Below, one piece after another: positions 18,548 to 26,541 of a DNA stretch of 64,000 bases (position 1 is its first letter; each line of letters starts with the position of its first letter). A program made the position numbers and the translations under genes. The notes beneath the pieces were generated by a model, which was given only the letters and a program-made list of their open reading frames with translations, did not search any database and was not told the origin of the DNA. Origin of the DNA: Corynebacterium terpenotabidum Y-11 (GTDB taxonomy: Bacteria; Actinomycetota; Actinomycetes; Mycobacteriales; Mycobacteriaceae); NCBI RefSeq assembly GCF_000418365.1, contig NC_021663.1, forward strand, positions 868,001 to 932,000, written 5' to 3'.

Positions 18548-18730
18548 GTGATCGCCGTTCGTGGTCGCCGGATGGGTTCTTGGGCGATGGTACCGAGTGC
18601 AACGACCGGTTACCCAGTGGTACCCACGGGGAAACGAACCGGAAACCACCACTCCGTAGCTTCAAGGCACGGGTCGATGACGACCCCCTCATCCGGTCCA
18701 CCCGAGCTCACCTGAAAGGAGTCGGCGGCA
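18548..18730. other. Divergent promoter region between Mrr gene and transporter module 1
   Basis: This stretch contains the regulatory block at 18607-18660 (listed next) and the ribosome binding site AAAGGAG (18715-18721) of the small peptide gene. I see no coding frame in it beyond open extensions of the flanking genes. Confidence 0.5.
18607..18660 (+). promoter_or_regulatory. Module 1 regulatory block: CCGGTTACC box and paired GAAAC repeats
   Basis: CCGGTTACC lies at 18607-18615, GAAAC at 18632-18636 and again at 18643-18647 (11-base spacing), and GTAG at 18657-18660. The pattern GAAAC-N6-GAAAC-N9-GTAG is repeated exactly upstream of module 2 (22143-22171), although the two regions are otherwise unlike each other. 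The pair may be direct-repeat binding sites, or GAAAC-N19-CGTAG may be an ECF-type promoter. It lies 70 bases upstream of the peptide gene. Confidence 0.5.
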
Positions 18731-18835
18731 ATGACTCTCACCCGAATTCTGCACCAGCTCCCGAACTTCACAGGTCGCGGCGGCACCGGCATCGTCGGAC
18801 GCACCGGCTCCGACGGCCCGACCGGCCGTCGGTGA
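18731..18835 (+). CDS. 34-residue peptide, family shared with the peptide at 22240
   Basis: A strong AAAGGAG stands nine bases before the ATG. The peptide begins MTLTRILHQLPNFTGRGG and contains GIVGRTGSDGPTGRR. The segment G-I-GRTGS-D/N-GP recurs in the peptide at 22240-22356, also with a strong ribosome site nine bases upstream and also 176-178 bases before an MFS gene. It is too short for a known domain and has no membrane segment. It could be a regulatory leader peptide or a small functional protein. I know of no described family. Confidence 0.55.
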   Translation: MTLTRILHQLPNFTGRGGTGIVGRTGSDGPTGRR

Positions 18836-19011
18836 CGGACACGACCCCACGCCTCCCGGTGACGACCTCCCGGGAACCGTGAACCGACGGGTCCTCCGCA
18901 CCGCTCACGAGCACCCCACGCACTCTGCGTTATCCACCGCATGCCATACCGGCATCGCGGTGCCACAACGGACCCTGCACAGGTTCCGCCTCGTGAAAGG
19001 AGGAGGTCGAG

Positions 19012-20403
19012 ATGACTCGACCCCCGGCCACCGCCCTGTCCCTTCCCCGTGACAACACCGACGGAGCCGCCCCAGGCTCCAGCGACCACCCCACCCCGCC
19101 AGCAGGAACGACCAGCGCGCACCCGCTGCGCAAAGCCATCACCTCCAGCTTCCTCGGCAACTTCGTCGAATGGTTCGACTACGCGCTCTACGGTTACCTC
19201 TCGGCGACCATCGCCACCGTCTTCTTCCCCGAAGACGAGGGACGCACCGCCCTGGTGAAGACCTTCGGGCTGTTCGCCCTGAGCTTCCTCATCCGCCCGG
19301 TCGGAGCCGTCGTCTGGGGTCACATCGGCGACCGGCTCGGCCGCAAGACCGCCCTGTCCTGGTCGATCCTGCTGATGTCCGGCGCCACCACCTGCATCGC
19401 CCTGCTGCCCGGCCACGCCACCATCGGTGTCGCCGCACCGGTCCTGCTGCTCACCTTCCGCCTCATCCAGGGCTTCTCCGCCGCCGGCGAGTACGCCGGC
19501 GCGTCCACCCTGCTTACCGAACTCGCACCGACCGGCAAGCGCGGCCTCGTCGCCGCGGTCGTCCCCGCGTCCACCGCCTCGGGTCTGCTGCTCGGCTCGC
19601 TGATGGCAGCGCTGCTCACCGGCGTTCTCGATGACGCCGCGATGGAATCCTGGGGCTGGCGCATCCCCTTCCTCATTGCCGCACCGCTCGGTCTCGTCGG
19701 CCTGGTGATCCGCCGCAGCCTCGACGAATCCGCCGCCTTCACCGACGCCGTCGCCCAGGCAGCCCGGGCCAACGAGGAAGCAGGCCCCGGCAAAGCGCAC
19801 CGTCCGCTGCGCGAGGTCTTCCGCGAGCCGCGCGCTCTCGGCATCGCCTTCGCCGCCGCAGTGCTCAACGCCATCGGCTTCTACGTCATTCTCAGCTACA
19901 TGCCGACCTACCTCTCCGAGGAACTCGGCCAGGATGATACGGACGCCTTCATCGCCGCTTCCGTCGCCCTGTTCGCCTACATCTTCTCGGTCCTGCTCAC
20001 CGGCTGGATGTCCGACCGGATCGGTCGCCGGAAGATCATGCTCACCGCGTCCTTCGCCTTCGTCGTCGCCGCGGTCCCCGGGTTCCTCCTGCTCGACGGC
20101 GCAGGCCTGGCCCTCGTCATCGTCATCCAGATCATCATGGGCATGGTCCTCGCCCTCAACGACGGCGTCCTGCCGGCCTTCCTCGCCGAGCAGTTCAGCA
20201 CCGGAGTACGCCTCACCGGCTTCGCGGTGACCTTCAACACCGCCAACGCGGTCTTCGGTGGCACCGCCCCCATGATCGCCACCCTGCTCATCGGCTGGAC
20301 CGGCCTGACTGTCGCCCCGGCGTTCTACCTGATGGCCGCCGCCCTCGTCACCTTCCTCGCCGTCCTCAAGGCCGCGGAAACCCACCGCGCCGCCCTGTCC
20401 TGA
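19012..20403 (+). CDS. MFS transporter, metabolite:H+ symporter (MHS/ProP) type
   Basis: 463 residues with about 12 predicted membrane helices. The signatures are FLGNFVEWFDYALYGYLS (helix 1 of the MHS family), GHIGDRLGRKTAL (loop 2-3), RLIQGFSAAGEYAGAS (helix 4) and SDRIGRRKIM (loop 8-9). The family imports small zwitterions or carboxylates with protons, such as proline/betaine, citrate or alpha-ketoglutarate. A long hydrophilic N-end of ~45 residues precedes helix 1. The ribosome site AAAGGAGGAGGTC is very strong. The creatinase gene starts 31 bases downstream, so creatine or a related guanidino compound is a reasonable guess for the substrate. Confidence 0.85.
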   Translation: MTRPPATALSLPRDNTDGAAPGSSDHPTPPAGTTSAHPLRKAITSSFLGNFVEWFDYALYGYLSATIATVFFPEDEGRTALVKTFGLFALSFLIRPVGAVVWGHIGDRLGRKTALSWSILLMSGATTCIALLPGHATIGVAAPVLLLTFRLIQGFSAAGEYAGASTLLTELAPTGKRGLVAAVVPASTASGLLLGSLMAALLTGVLDDAAMESWGWRIPFLIAAPLGLVGLVIRRSLDESAAFTDAVAQAARANEEAGPGKAHRPLREVFREPRALGIAFAAAVLNAIGFYVILSYMPTYLSEELGQDDTDAFIAASVALFAYIFSVLLTGWMSDRIGRRKIMLTASFAFVVAAVPGFLLLDGAGLALVIVIQIIMGMVLALNDGVLPAFLAEQFSTGVRLTGFAVTFNTANAVFGGTAPMIATLLIGWTGLTVAPAFYLMAAALVTFLAVLKAAETHRAALS

Positions 20404-20434
20404 CTCTTCCTTATGTCCTGAAAGGACCACCACT

Positions 20435-21706
20435 ATGACCGCAGTCCTGCCCACCCCGTCCCTCACCGTCGACGACTTCCGCGCTGAGCGCACCCGCCGC
20501 TGCTACAACGGCGATAAAGTCGCCCTAACCTTCAGCGATGCCGAGATGGAACGACGCCTCGCCGCGCTGCGTGCCCACATGGTCGCCGCCGACCTCGACG
20601 CCGTCGTCCTCACCAGCCCCCAGTCCATCAAGTACTGGTCCGATTTCCTCTACACCCACTTCGGACGCTTCTACGGCATGATCGTCACCGCCGACTCCAC
20701 CTGCACCGTGTCCGCCGGAATCGACGCCGGGATGCCGTGGCGTCGCAGCTACGGGGACAACCTCGTCTACACCGACTGGAATAAGGAGAACTACCAGCAC
20801 GCCCTGCACAAGGCAGTCACCGACCGGGTCGACGCGCGCCGCGTGGGCATCGAGCTCGACGGCATGTCGGTGCAGCTGTACCGCCGGATCAGCGCCGAAT
20901 TCGGGGCGGACGCCGGAACTGTCGACCTCGTCGACGTCTCGGACGCGGTGATGCGGGTGCGGATGATCAAGTCCGCCGAGGAGATCGCCGTCATCACCGA
21001 CGGCGCCCAGGTCGCCGATATCGGCGGTGAAGCCATTCGGGCCGCTCTGCAGGACGGGCCGAAGCGTGAGTTCGAGCTCGCCCAGATCGGGACCGAGGCC
21101 ATGGTCACCGAGATCGCAAAGCGGTACCCCGATTCCGAGATCCGCGACACTTGGGTCTGGTTCCAGTCCGGGATCAACACCGACGGCGCGCACAACTGGC
21201 CGACCACCCGCATGGTGCAGCCCGGGGACATCCTGTCCCTGAACTGCTTCCCGATGATCTCCGGCTACTACACCGCGCTGGAGCGCACCATGTTCTACGG
21301 CACGCCGGATGCCGACAGCCTGCACTACTGGGAGGTCAACACCGAGGTCTACCGCCGTGGCCTGGAGCTCATCCAGCCGGGCGCGGTGTGCTCCGAGATC
21401 GCCGAGGAACTCAACGGCATCTACGCCGACGCTGGGATGCTCGGCTACCGCACCTTCGGCTACGGGCATTCCTTCGGTGTGCTGTCCCACTACTACGGAC
21501 GCGAGGCGGGCCTGGAGATCCGGGAGGATATCGACACGGTCCTGGAACCGGGCATGGTCGTCTCCATCGAGCCGATGCTCACCGTGCCGGAGGGGATGCC
21601 GGGTGCCGGTGGCTACCGTGAGCACGACATCCTCGTCGTCGGTGAGGAGGGCGCGACGAACATCACCGGTTTCCCGGTGGGCCTGGAGGCGAACGTCATC
21701 GGGTAG
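20435..21706 (+). CDS. Creatinase (creatine amidinohydrolase)
   Basis: The 423-residue protein has the pita-bread (M24) fold but with creatinase features throughout: NGDKV near the N-end, SDFLYTHFGRFYGMIVTADS, VYTDWNKENYQHAL, WFQSGINTDGAHN with the catalytic histidine (His253), LNCFPMISGYYTALERT, and RTFGYGHSFGVLSHYYGREA. It runs colinear with Pseudomonas creatinase as I recall it. The reaction is creatine + water to sarcosine + urea, in the cytoplasm. Metal-ligand residues of true M24 aminopeptidases are not conserved, as expected. The ribosome site is GAAAGGACC. It is co-transcribed with the upstream MFS gene. A sarcosine-oxidase-like flavoprotein gene lies at 62169-63392, which could take the product. 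Confidence 0.9.
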   Translation: MTAVLPTPSLTVDDFRAERTRRCYNGDKVALTFSDAEMERRLAALRAHMVAADLDAVVLTSPQSIKYWSDFLYTHFGRFYGMIVTADSTCTVSAGIDAGMPWRRSYGDNLVYTDWNKENYQHALHKAVTDRVDARRVGIELDGMSVQLYRRISAEFGADAGTVDLVDVSDAVMRVRMIKSAEEIAVITDGAQVADIGGEAIRAALQDGPKREFELAQIGTEAMVTEIAKRYPDSEIRDTWVWFQSGINTDGAHNWPTTRMVQPGDILSLNCFPMISGYYTALERTMFYGTPDADSLHYWEVNTEVYRRGLELIQPGAVCSEIAEELNGIYADAGMLGYRTFGYGHSFGVLSHYYGREAGLEIREDIDTVLEPGMVVSIEPMLTVPEGMPGAGGYREHDILVVGEEGATNITGFPVGLEANVIG

Positions 21707-21749
21707 GGGAGGCTGCGTCCAGCCGGACACGGGGATACCCTCACTGACC

Positions 21750-22085
21750 ATGACCCATATCACCGAGACTGACCTGAGATTCCTGCGCCGGGCGATCGAA
21801 CTGTCCGAGGAGTCCAGGCAGCGGGGACGCCACCCGTTCGCCGCCCTCGTGCTGGACGCGGAGGGTGTCGTCCTCTCGGAGAAGGGCAACAACTCCATGC
21901 CTCCGGAGGGTGACCCGACCCAGCATGCGGAGCTCACCGGCGACGATCCGGAGAACCCGACCTTCGACGTGCCCTGCCGTGAGGTCGCGGCGCGCGGGCA
22001 GCGCGCCATCGAGATCCACGGGCCGATGCTGGAGGATGAGGCGGCTGCGCCGCACGTCGGGTTCTGGAGGCCGACGGAAGGGTAG
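21750..22085 (+). pseudogene. Nucleoside/guanine deaminase-like protein with the zinc PCxxC segment deleted
   Basis: The 111-residue frame starts MTHITETDLRFLRRAIELS and runs to GDPTQHAELT, matching the N-terminal half of cytidine/guanine deaminase-like proteins, with zinc-ligand His59 and catalytic Glu61 (HAE). It then jumps straight to GDDPENPTFDVPCREVAARG, which in full-length relatives lies ~50 residues further on. The missing part carries PCxxC, which provides the other two zinc ligands. The frame is intact, so this is a clean internal deletion, possibly between similar LTG-encoding sequences. The protein can hardly be an active deaminase. The gene follows creatinase by 43 bases; no good ribosome site is seen. 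Confidence 0.7.
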
Positions 22086-22239
22086 TAGCCCCAGCCTGGC
22101 CGTCGCGTCCGGGACGACACGTAGCCAACCGGTTGCCAAACAGAAACATGGCAGAAACGTCCTCCTCGTAGTGTGAAGACGTGGAGCCGGAACCGGCTCC
22201 CGCACAGATCCCACGACCACACAGAAGGAGTTGCTGAGC
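22086..22239. other. Promoter region of transporter module 2
   Basis: This is the first part of a 449-base stretch between the deaminase remnant and the second MFS gene. It contains the regulatory block at 22129-22171 and the ribosome site AAGGAG (22225-22230) of the small peptide. After the peptide, 22357-22534 is a GC-rich leader with short palindromes (CCCGGGATGCCCCCGGG, GGGGTATCCCC) and no coding frame I trust. Confidence 0.45.
22129..22171 (+). promoter_or_regulatory. Module 2 regulatory block: CCGGTTGCC box and paired GAAAC repeats
   Basis: CCGGTTGCC is at 22129-22137, GAAAC at 22143-22147 and 22154-22158, and GTAG at 22168-22171. The spacings GAAAC-N6-GAAAC-N9-GTAG equal those of the block at 18632-18660. 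The CCGGTTRCC box is 11 bases closer to the repeats here than in module 1, one helical turn. Confidence 0.5.
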
Positions 22240-22356
22240 ATGCCCGTGTCCACCTTCCGGCTGCAGCCCAACCCCACCGTGCGTCGTGGTGCCGGTCACA
22301 TCGGGCGAACCGGCTCCAACGGTCCCCGCCTCCCGTACCGGGGTCAGTCCGTCTAA
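22240..22356 (+). CDS. 38-residue peptide, family shared with the peptide at 18731
   Basis: AAGGAG stands nine bases before the ATG. The peptide begins MPVSTFRLQPNPTVRRGAG and contains HIGRTGSNGPRLPY. It shares the GRTGS-[DN]-GP core and an upstream R/G-rich stretch with the 34-residue peptide at 18731-18835. The MFS gene follows after 178 bases. Position, ribosome site and conservation favour real translation. Function is unknown. Confidence 0.55.
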   Translation: MPVSTFRLQPNPTVRRGAGHIGRTGSNGPRLPYRGQSV

Positions 22357-22534
22357 ACGACATTCCCACGTTCCACCGCTGCGACAGCTCGTCGCGCCGC
22401 ACAGGCGCTGACGTCATCGGCAGACGGTCACCGTGGCGTACTTTCCCCGCTCCGGCACCCCGCGCTCACCGCCCGGGATGCCCCCGGGAACAAGAGATCC
22501 CTTGGGGTATCCCCCTGCTTTTCCAGGAGTTCTC

Positions 22535-23899
22535 ATGTCTGCTGTCGACCACGGTCCCACGACCACGACCCACACCGGGTTCATCGACAACTCGCCGCTC
22601 ACCTCATTCCACAAGAAACTCACCCTGTTCTCCTCGGGTGGCCCGTTCATCGACGGCTACGTCATCTCCATCATCGGTTTCTCCTGGGCATCCATGGGAA
22701 CCAGCATGGACATCACGTCCTCGGACAAGGGCCTAATCGCCGCAGCCATCATGGTCGGTATCTTCATCGGCGGGCTGGTCTTCGGATGGCTGACCGACAA
22801 GATCGGTCGGCACATCATGTACATCGCCGATCTCCTCGCCTTGGCCCTGTTGTCCATCGTCAGCTTCTTCGCCACGGATGTCTGGCAGCTGATCCTGCTC
22901 CGCTTCCTTGTCGGCATGGCCATCGGCGCCGACTATCCCATCGCCACCTCACTGTTGGCCGAATACCTGCCCTCGAAGTTCCGGGGCCGGATGCTCGGCG
23001 CCACCTTCGTCGTCTGGGCGATCGGGGCCGCCGTCGCCCCGGTGGTGGGGATGATCTGCACCGCGCTGGCCGGTGACGACGCCTGGCGCTGGATGCTCGC
23101 CAGCCCGGCCCTGTTCGCCCTGCTGACCCTCGGCCTCCGCCTCGGCACCCCGGAATCGCCCCGGTGGCTGGTCAGCCAGGGTCGCATCGAGGAAGCGAAC
23201 GCCTCGATCCGTAAGGCTTTCGGCCCCGGGTATGACGTCACGAGCCTCGGCGAACCAGAACCGGAGAACAAGGCGTCCCTGAAGACTCTGTTCCAGGGCC
23301 TCTACCTCAAGCGGACCCTGTTCGTGTCGGTGTTCTGGATGTGCCAGGTCATCCCGATGCTGTCGATCTACTCCTTCTCCTTCGACATCCTCGAAGAGGT
23401 CGGCCTTACCGGCAACGGTGCCGAGATCTTCCTCGCCGCCATGTTCGTCCTCGGCGGGATCCCCGGTCTCCTGCTCGTCGACCGGATCGGTCGCAAGCCA
23501 CTGCTGGTCTGGACCTTCGCCATTGTCGCGGTGGTCTGGGGCGCGGTCGGCGTCATCCAGTCCAGCCCGGTGGCCCTGGTCTTCGCGGCGATCTGCGCCT
23601 TCGCCTTCTTCAACGGAGCCGCCAATTTCCTGCAGATCGTCTACCCCAACGAGCTGTTCCCGACCGAGGTCCGGGCCACCGCGGTTGGCGTCGGCACGGC
23701 CGTTAGCCGCATCGGCGCGGCCATCGCCACCTACGCCATGCCCTTCGCCCTGGACGCCGGCATCTCCTGGGTCCTCATTGTCGGTGCGATCTTCTCCCTC
23801 CTCGGCCTCGGCGCCACGCTGGCCTGGGGAGAAGAGACCAACGGACAGAGCCTCAGCTCCTCGGCCAACCGGATCCCGGTCGCACAACCCGTCGCCTGA
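22535..23899 (+). CDS. MFS transporter, sugar/acid-porter type
   Basis: 454 residues and about 12 membrane helices. It has FGWLTDKIGRHIM (loop 2-3), RFLVGMAIGADYPIATSLLA (helix 4), PESPRWLVSQGRIEEANASI (after helix 6) and VDRIGRKPLL (loop 8-9), placing it in the sugar-porter-like or aromatic-acid branch of the MFS, not the MHS family of the first module. AGGAG five bases before ATG 22535 sets the start; a longer N-terminal extension is open but lacks support. The ureohydrolase gene starts 30 bases downstream, so the substrate may be a guanidino compound. Confidence 0.85.
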   Translation: MSAVDHGPTTTTHTGFIDNSPLTSFHKKLTLFSSGGPFIDGYVISIIGFSWASMGTSMDITSSDKGLIAAAIMVGIFIGGLVFGWLTDKIGRHIMYIADLLALALLSIVSFFATDVWQLILLRFLVGMAIGADYPIATSLLAEYLPSKFRGRMLGATFVVWAIGAAVAPVVGMICTALAGDDAWRWMLASPALFALLTLGLRLGTPESPRWLVSQGRIEEANASIRKAFGPGYDVTSLGEPEPENKASLKTLFQGLYLKRTLFVSVFWMCQVIPMLSIYSFSFDILEEVGLTGNGAEIFLAAMFVLGGIPGLLLVDRIGRKPLLVWTFAIVAVVWGAVGVIQSSPVALVFAAICAFAFFNGAANFLQIVYPNELFPTEVRATAVGVGTAVSRIGAAIATYAMPFALDAGISWVLIVGAIFSLLGLGATLAWGEETNGQSLSSSANRIPVAQPVA

Positions 23900-23929
23900 T
23901 CAACCACCAACCCACCCGAAAGGTTCTCC

Positions 23930-24895
23930 ATGTCCTACACTCCCGTCCCTAACCCCGTCGGCCCGGTTGATGCGACCACTATGCCCCGCTACGCCGGCGC
24001 CTCCTCCTTCTTCCGAATGCCGGAGATCGGTGCGGTGTCCGACTACGACATCGCCGTACTGGGCGTCCCCTTCGACACCGGGACGTCCTACCGCCCCGGG
24101 GCACGCTTCGCACCGATCAGTGTGCGCGAGGCGTCCCGACTGATCCGCCCCGCCTTCCACGTCGAACTCGACGTGGCGCCGTTCCGCGAACTGCAGATCG
24201 TCGACGCAAGTGACGTGCCCTGCACCCCCTACAACATTCCGGAGGCCATGGAGCAGATCCAGCGCCATGCCACCGACGTCCTGGGGGACAAGGACGGGCG
24301 CCGCCTCGTCAGCGTCGGCGGGGACCACACGATCGCCCTGCCGTTGCTGCGTACCGCGGTGTCAAAGCACGGCCCGGTCGCCCTGGTCCACTTCGATGCG
24401 CACCTGGACACCTGGGACACCTACTTCAACGCTCCGGTCACCCACGGCACCATCTTCCGTCGGGCCTTCGAGGAAGGACTGCTCATCGAGGACCACTCGA
24501 TCCACGTCGGTACCCGTGGGCCGATCTACGACAGCATTGACCTCAAAGAGGACGCCGACTTCGGTTTCAAGGTCATCCGGTGCAGCGACATCGACCGGAT
24601 CGGGGCCGAGGCGGCCGCCCAGCAGGTCAAGGAGCGGGTCGGAGACCTGCCCGTGTACCTGTCCATCGACATCGACGTCCTAGACCCGGCCTACGCCCCC
24701 GGAACCGGAACCCCGGAGGTCGGTGGCCTGAGCAGCCGCGAGCTGCTCCTCATGATGCGGATGCTGGATACGCTCAATATCGTCGCCGCCGATGTGGTGG
24801 AGGTTGCCCCGGCCTACGATCACGCCGACATCACCTCGCTCGCTGGCGCAACGGTGGTCTACGACATCCTGTCTCTGATGGCGAAGCGGATGTAG
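23930..24895 (+). CDS. Agmatinase-family ureohydrolase
   Basis: The 321-residue protein has all manganese-binding motifs of the arginase/agmatinase family: GGDHT (His133), FDAHLDT (Asp156, His158, Asp160) and SIDIDVLDPAYAPGTGTPE (Asp247, Asp249). The long N-end and the THGTIFRRAFEEGL loop favour the agmatinase, guanidinobutyrase or guanidinopropionase branch over arginase. It removes urea from a guanidino substrate; the exact substrate cannot be read from sequence. It forms a two-gene unit with the upstream MFS gene (GAAAGG ribosome site, 30-base gap) and parallels the MFS-creatinase pair. Confidence 0.85.
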   Translation: MSYTPVPNPVGPVDATTMPRYAGASSFFRMPEIGAVSDYDIAVLGVPFDTGTSYRPGARFAPISVREASRLIRPAFHVELDVAPFRELQIVDASDVPCTPYNIPEAMEQIQRHATDVLGDKDGRRLVSVGGDHTIALPLLRTAVSKHGPVALVHFDAHLDTWDTYFNAPVTHGTIFRRAFEEGLLIEDHSIHVGTRGPIYDSIDLKEDADFGFKVIRCSDIDRIGAEAAAQQVKERVGDLPVYLSIDIDVLDPAYAPGTGTPEVGGLSSRELLLMMRMLDTLNIVAADVVEVAPAYDHADITSLAGATVVYDILSLMAKRM

Positions 24896-24925
24896 GTCGG
24901 CGGCGCACGTCCGGGGCAAGCGTCC

Positions 24926-25669
24926 TCACCCCACCTCCTCATTCACCCCCAGCTCCGTCAGCAGCGCACCGCGCAGATCGCTGAATCCCGGCAGTGAGCG
25001 GGAACGGCGGCGTCCGAACGGGACGGTGTATTCGGCGCCGATCGCCCCGTCCTGTAGCACGAGGATCCGGTCGGCCAACAGGATCGCCTCATCGACGTCA
25101 TGGGTGACCAACACCACCGACGGGTTGTGCCGCTCGTGCAGGTCCGCGACCAACGCCTGGATCCGTAGTCGCGTCAGCGCGTCCAACGCGCCGAACGGCT
25201 CATCGAGCAGCAGCAGGTCAGGTGACCGGATCAGGGCACGGGCCAGGGCCACCCGCTGTGCTTCGCCACCCGACAGGGACGTCGGCCAGGCATCGGAGAA
25301 ACCGTCGAGCCCGACCTCGGTGAGGATTTCCGCGGCCTGACGACGCCGAGCTGACCGCCGACCGGGTATACCCACGGTGATGTTGTCCCACACCCGACGT
25401 CCGCTGACCAGCCGCGGCTCCTGGAAGACTATCGTCCGCTTCGGTCTCGTCAGTACTGTTCCCGCATCCACGGACTCCAGACCGGCGAGGATCTTGAGGA
25501 TCGTCGACTTCCCGCCACCTGACCGGCCCAGCAACGCCACGAACTCGCCGTGCGCCACAGTGAAGTCCACGCTGTCGAGGACGCGGCGCCCGGCGAAGTT
25601 CTTCATGAGCCCGTCGACGACGACCGATGCCTGCGCGGGGGCCTCGATCTGTATCTCCGCGGCGGTCAT
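24926..25669 (-). CDS. ABC importer ATPase, nitrate/sulfonate/taurine type
   Basis: 247 residues with Walker A GRSGGGKST, Q-loop VFQEPRLVSGRRVWDNI, signature LSGGEAQRVALARAL, Walker B LLLLDEPFGALD and the switch histidine in LVTHDVDEA. It resembles SsuB/TauB/NrtD ATPases. Its ATG overlaps the permease stop by four bases (ATGA), so it is the last gene of the operon that starts at 29569. An apparent longer frame on this strand through the permease region is an out-of-frame shadow. Confidence 0.9.
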   Translation of the reverse strand: MTAAEIQIEAPAQASVVVDGLMKNFAGRRVLDSVDFTVAHGEFVALLGRSGGGKSTILKILAGLESVDAGTVLTRPKRTIVFQEPRLVSGRRVWDNITVGIPGRRSARRRQAAEILTEVGLDGFSDAWPTSLSGGEAQRVALARALIRSPDLLLLDEPFGALDALTRLRIQALVADLHERHNPSVVLVTHDVDEAILLADRILVLQDGAIGAEYTVPFGRRRSRSLPGFSDLRGALLTELGVNEEVG

Positions 25670-26541
25670 GGCCGTACCTCCCGAGAGAACTTCCACGGCA
25701 TGGACACCCGTTCCAGCATGCGCACCACCGTGTCCGCGAGCAGGCCGGCGATGGCGTAGAGCACGATGCAGGCGACCACGATGTCCGTTTGGAAGTACTG
25801 CTGCGCTGAGGTCATGAGGAAGCCCAGGCCGGACCGAGTGTTCGACAGTTCGGCGACGACCAGTGCGCCGAGCGCCGCCGTCATCGCGATACGCAATCCC
25901 AGCAGGATCTGTGGCAACGCCTCGGGAATGATCACCGTGCGCACCAGCTGCGCATGCCCCAGGCCGTAGGCCCGGCCAGCTTCGAGGAGACGACGGTCCA
26001 CGTGCCGGACGCCGAGGTGGGTGTTGATGTAGGTCGGGATCCCGGCGGCCAGGGCGATGATGATGATCTTCGGCAGCTCGTCGATGCCGAACCAGATGAT
26101 CAGCAGCGGGGTGACCGCCAGAATCGGGACGGTTCGGATGATCTGCACAACCGGGTCGATGAGCTGGTCGCCGAGCCGGAACAGTCCGGAGACGATGCCG
26201 GTCACCAGCCCAATCGAGATGCCGATGGTCAGCCCGATCGCCACCCGTCGCAGTGAGACGGACAAGTTCGCCCACAGGTCGCCGGACGTCGTCAGACCGG
26301 TGACTGCCTGCCCGACCTCCCACGGCGCGGGAAACTGCTGGGAAGTGACCGCCCCCGAGGCGGACGCCGCGAACCACGCCGCGACCAGCAGTGCCGGGCC
26401 GGAGGCCCGAAGCAGGATATTCAGCCACAGCGGCTGCGGACGAATGGTCCGGACCGTCGGTGTGACCAGGTGGCTCCGGGTCGTGGGCATGGGGTCCGAG
26501 GCTGCCGGGACGACGGTGCGGGGCAGGACAGAGGTACTCAT
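25666..26541 (-). CDS. ABC importer permease, SsuC/TauC type
   Basis: 291 residues, about six membrane helices after a ~35-residue hydrophilic N-end. The EAA loop that contacts the ATPase is visible as EAGRAYGLGHAQLVRTVIIP. The start overlaps the substrate-binding-protein stop by four bases. It imports an aliphatic sulfonate, nitrate-like anion or similar small organic ligand together with its neighbours. Confidence 0.88.
   Translation of the reverse strand: MSTSVLPRTVVPAASDPMPTTRSHLVTPTVRTIRPQPLWLNILLRASGPALLVAAWFAASASGAVTSQQFPAPWEVGQAVTGLTTSGDLWANLSVSLRRVAIGLTIGISIGLVTGIVSGLFRLGDQLIDPVVQIIRTVPILAVTPLLIIWFGIDELPKIIIIALAAGIPTYINTHLGVRHVDRRLLEAGRAYGLGHAQLVRTVIIPEALPQILLGLRIAMTAALGALVVAELSNTRSGLGFLMTSAQQYFQTDIVVACIVLYAIAGLLADTVVRMLERVSMPWKFSREVRP

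Noticed and set aside
18610..20493. 627-residue minus-strand frame opposite the first MFS gene
   Set aside because: It is G/E/D-rich antisense of a clear transporter gene, with no domain and no ribosome site.
24926..26428. Apparent 500-residue fusion of a permease region with the ABC ATPase
   Set aside because: The N-terminal half is the permease gene read in the wrong frame; the ATPase starts at ATG 25669 with a four-base overlap.
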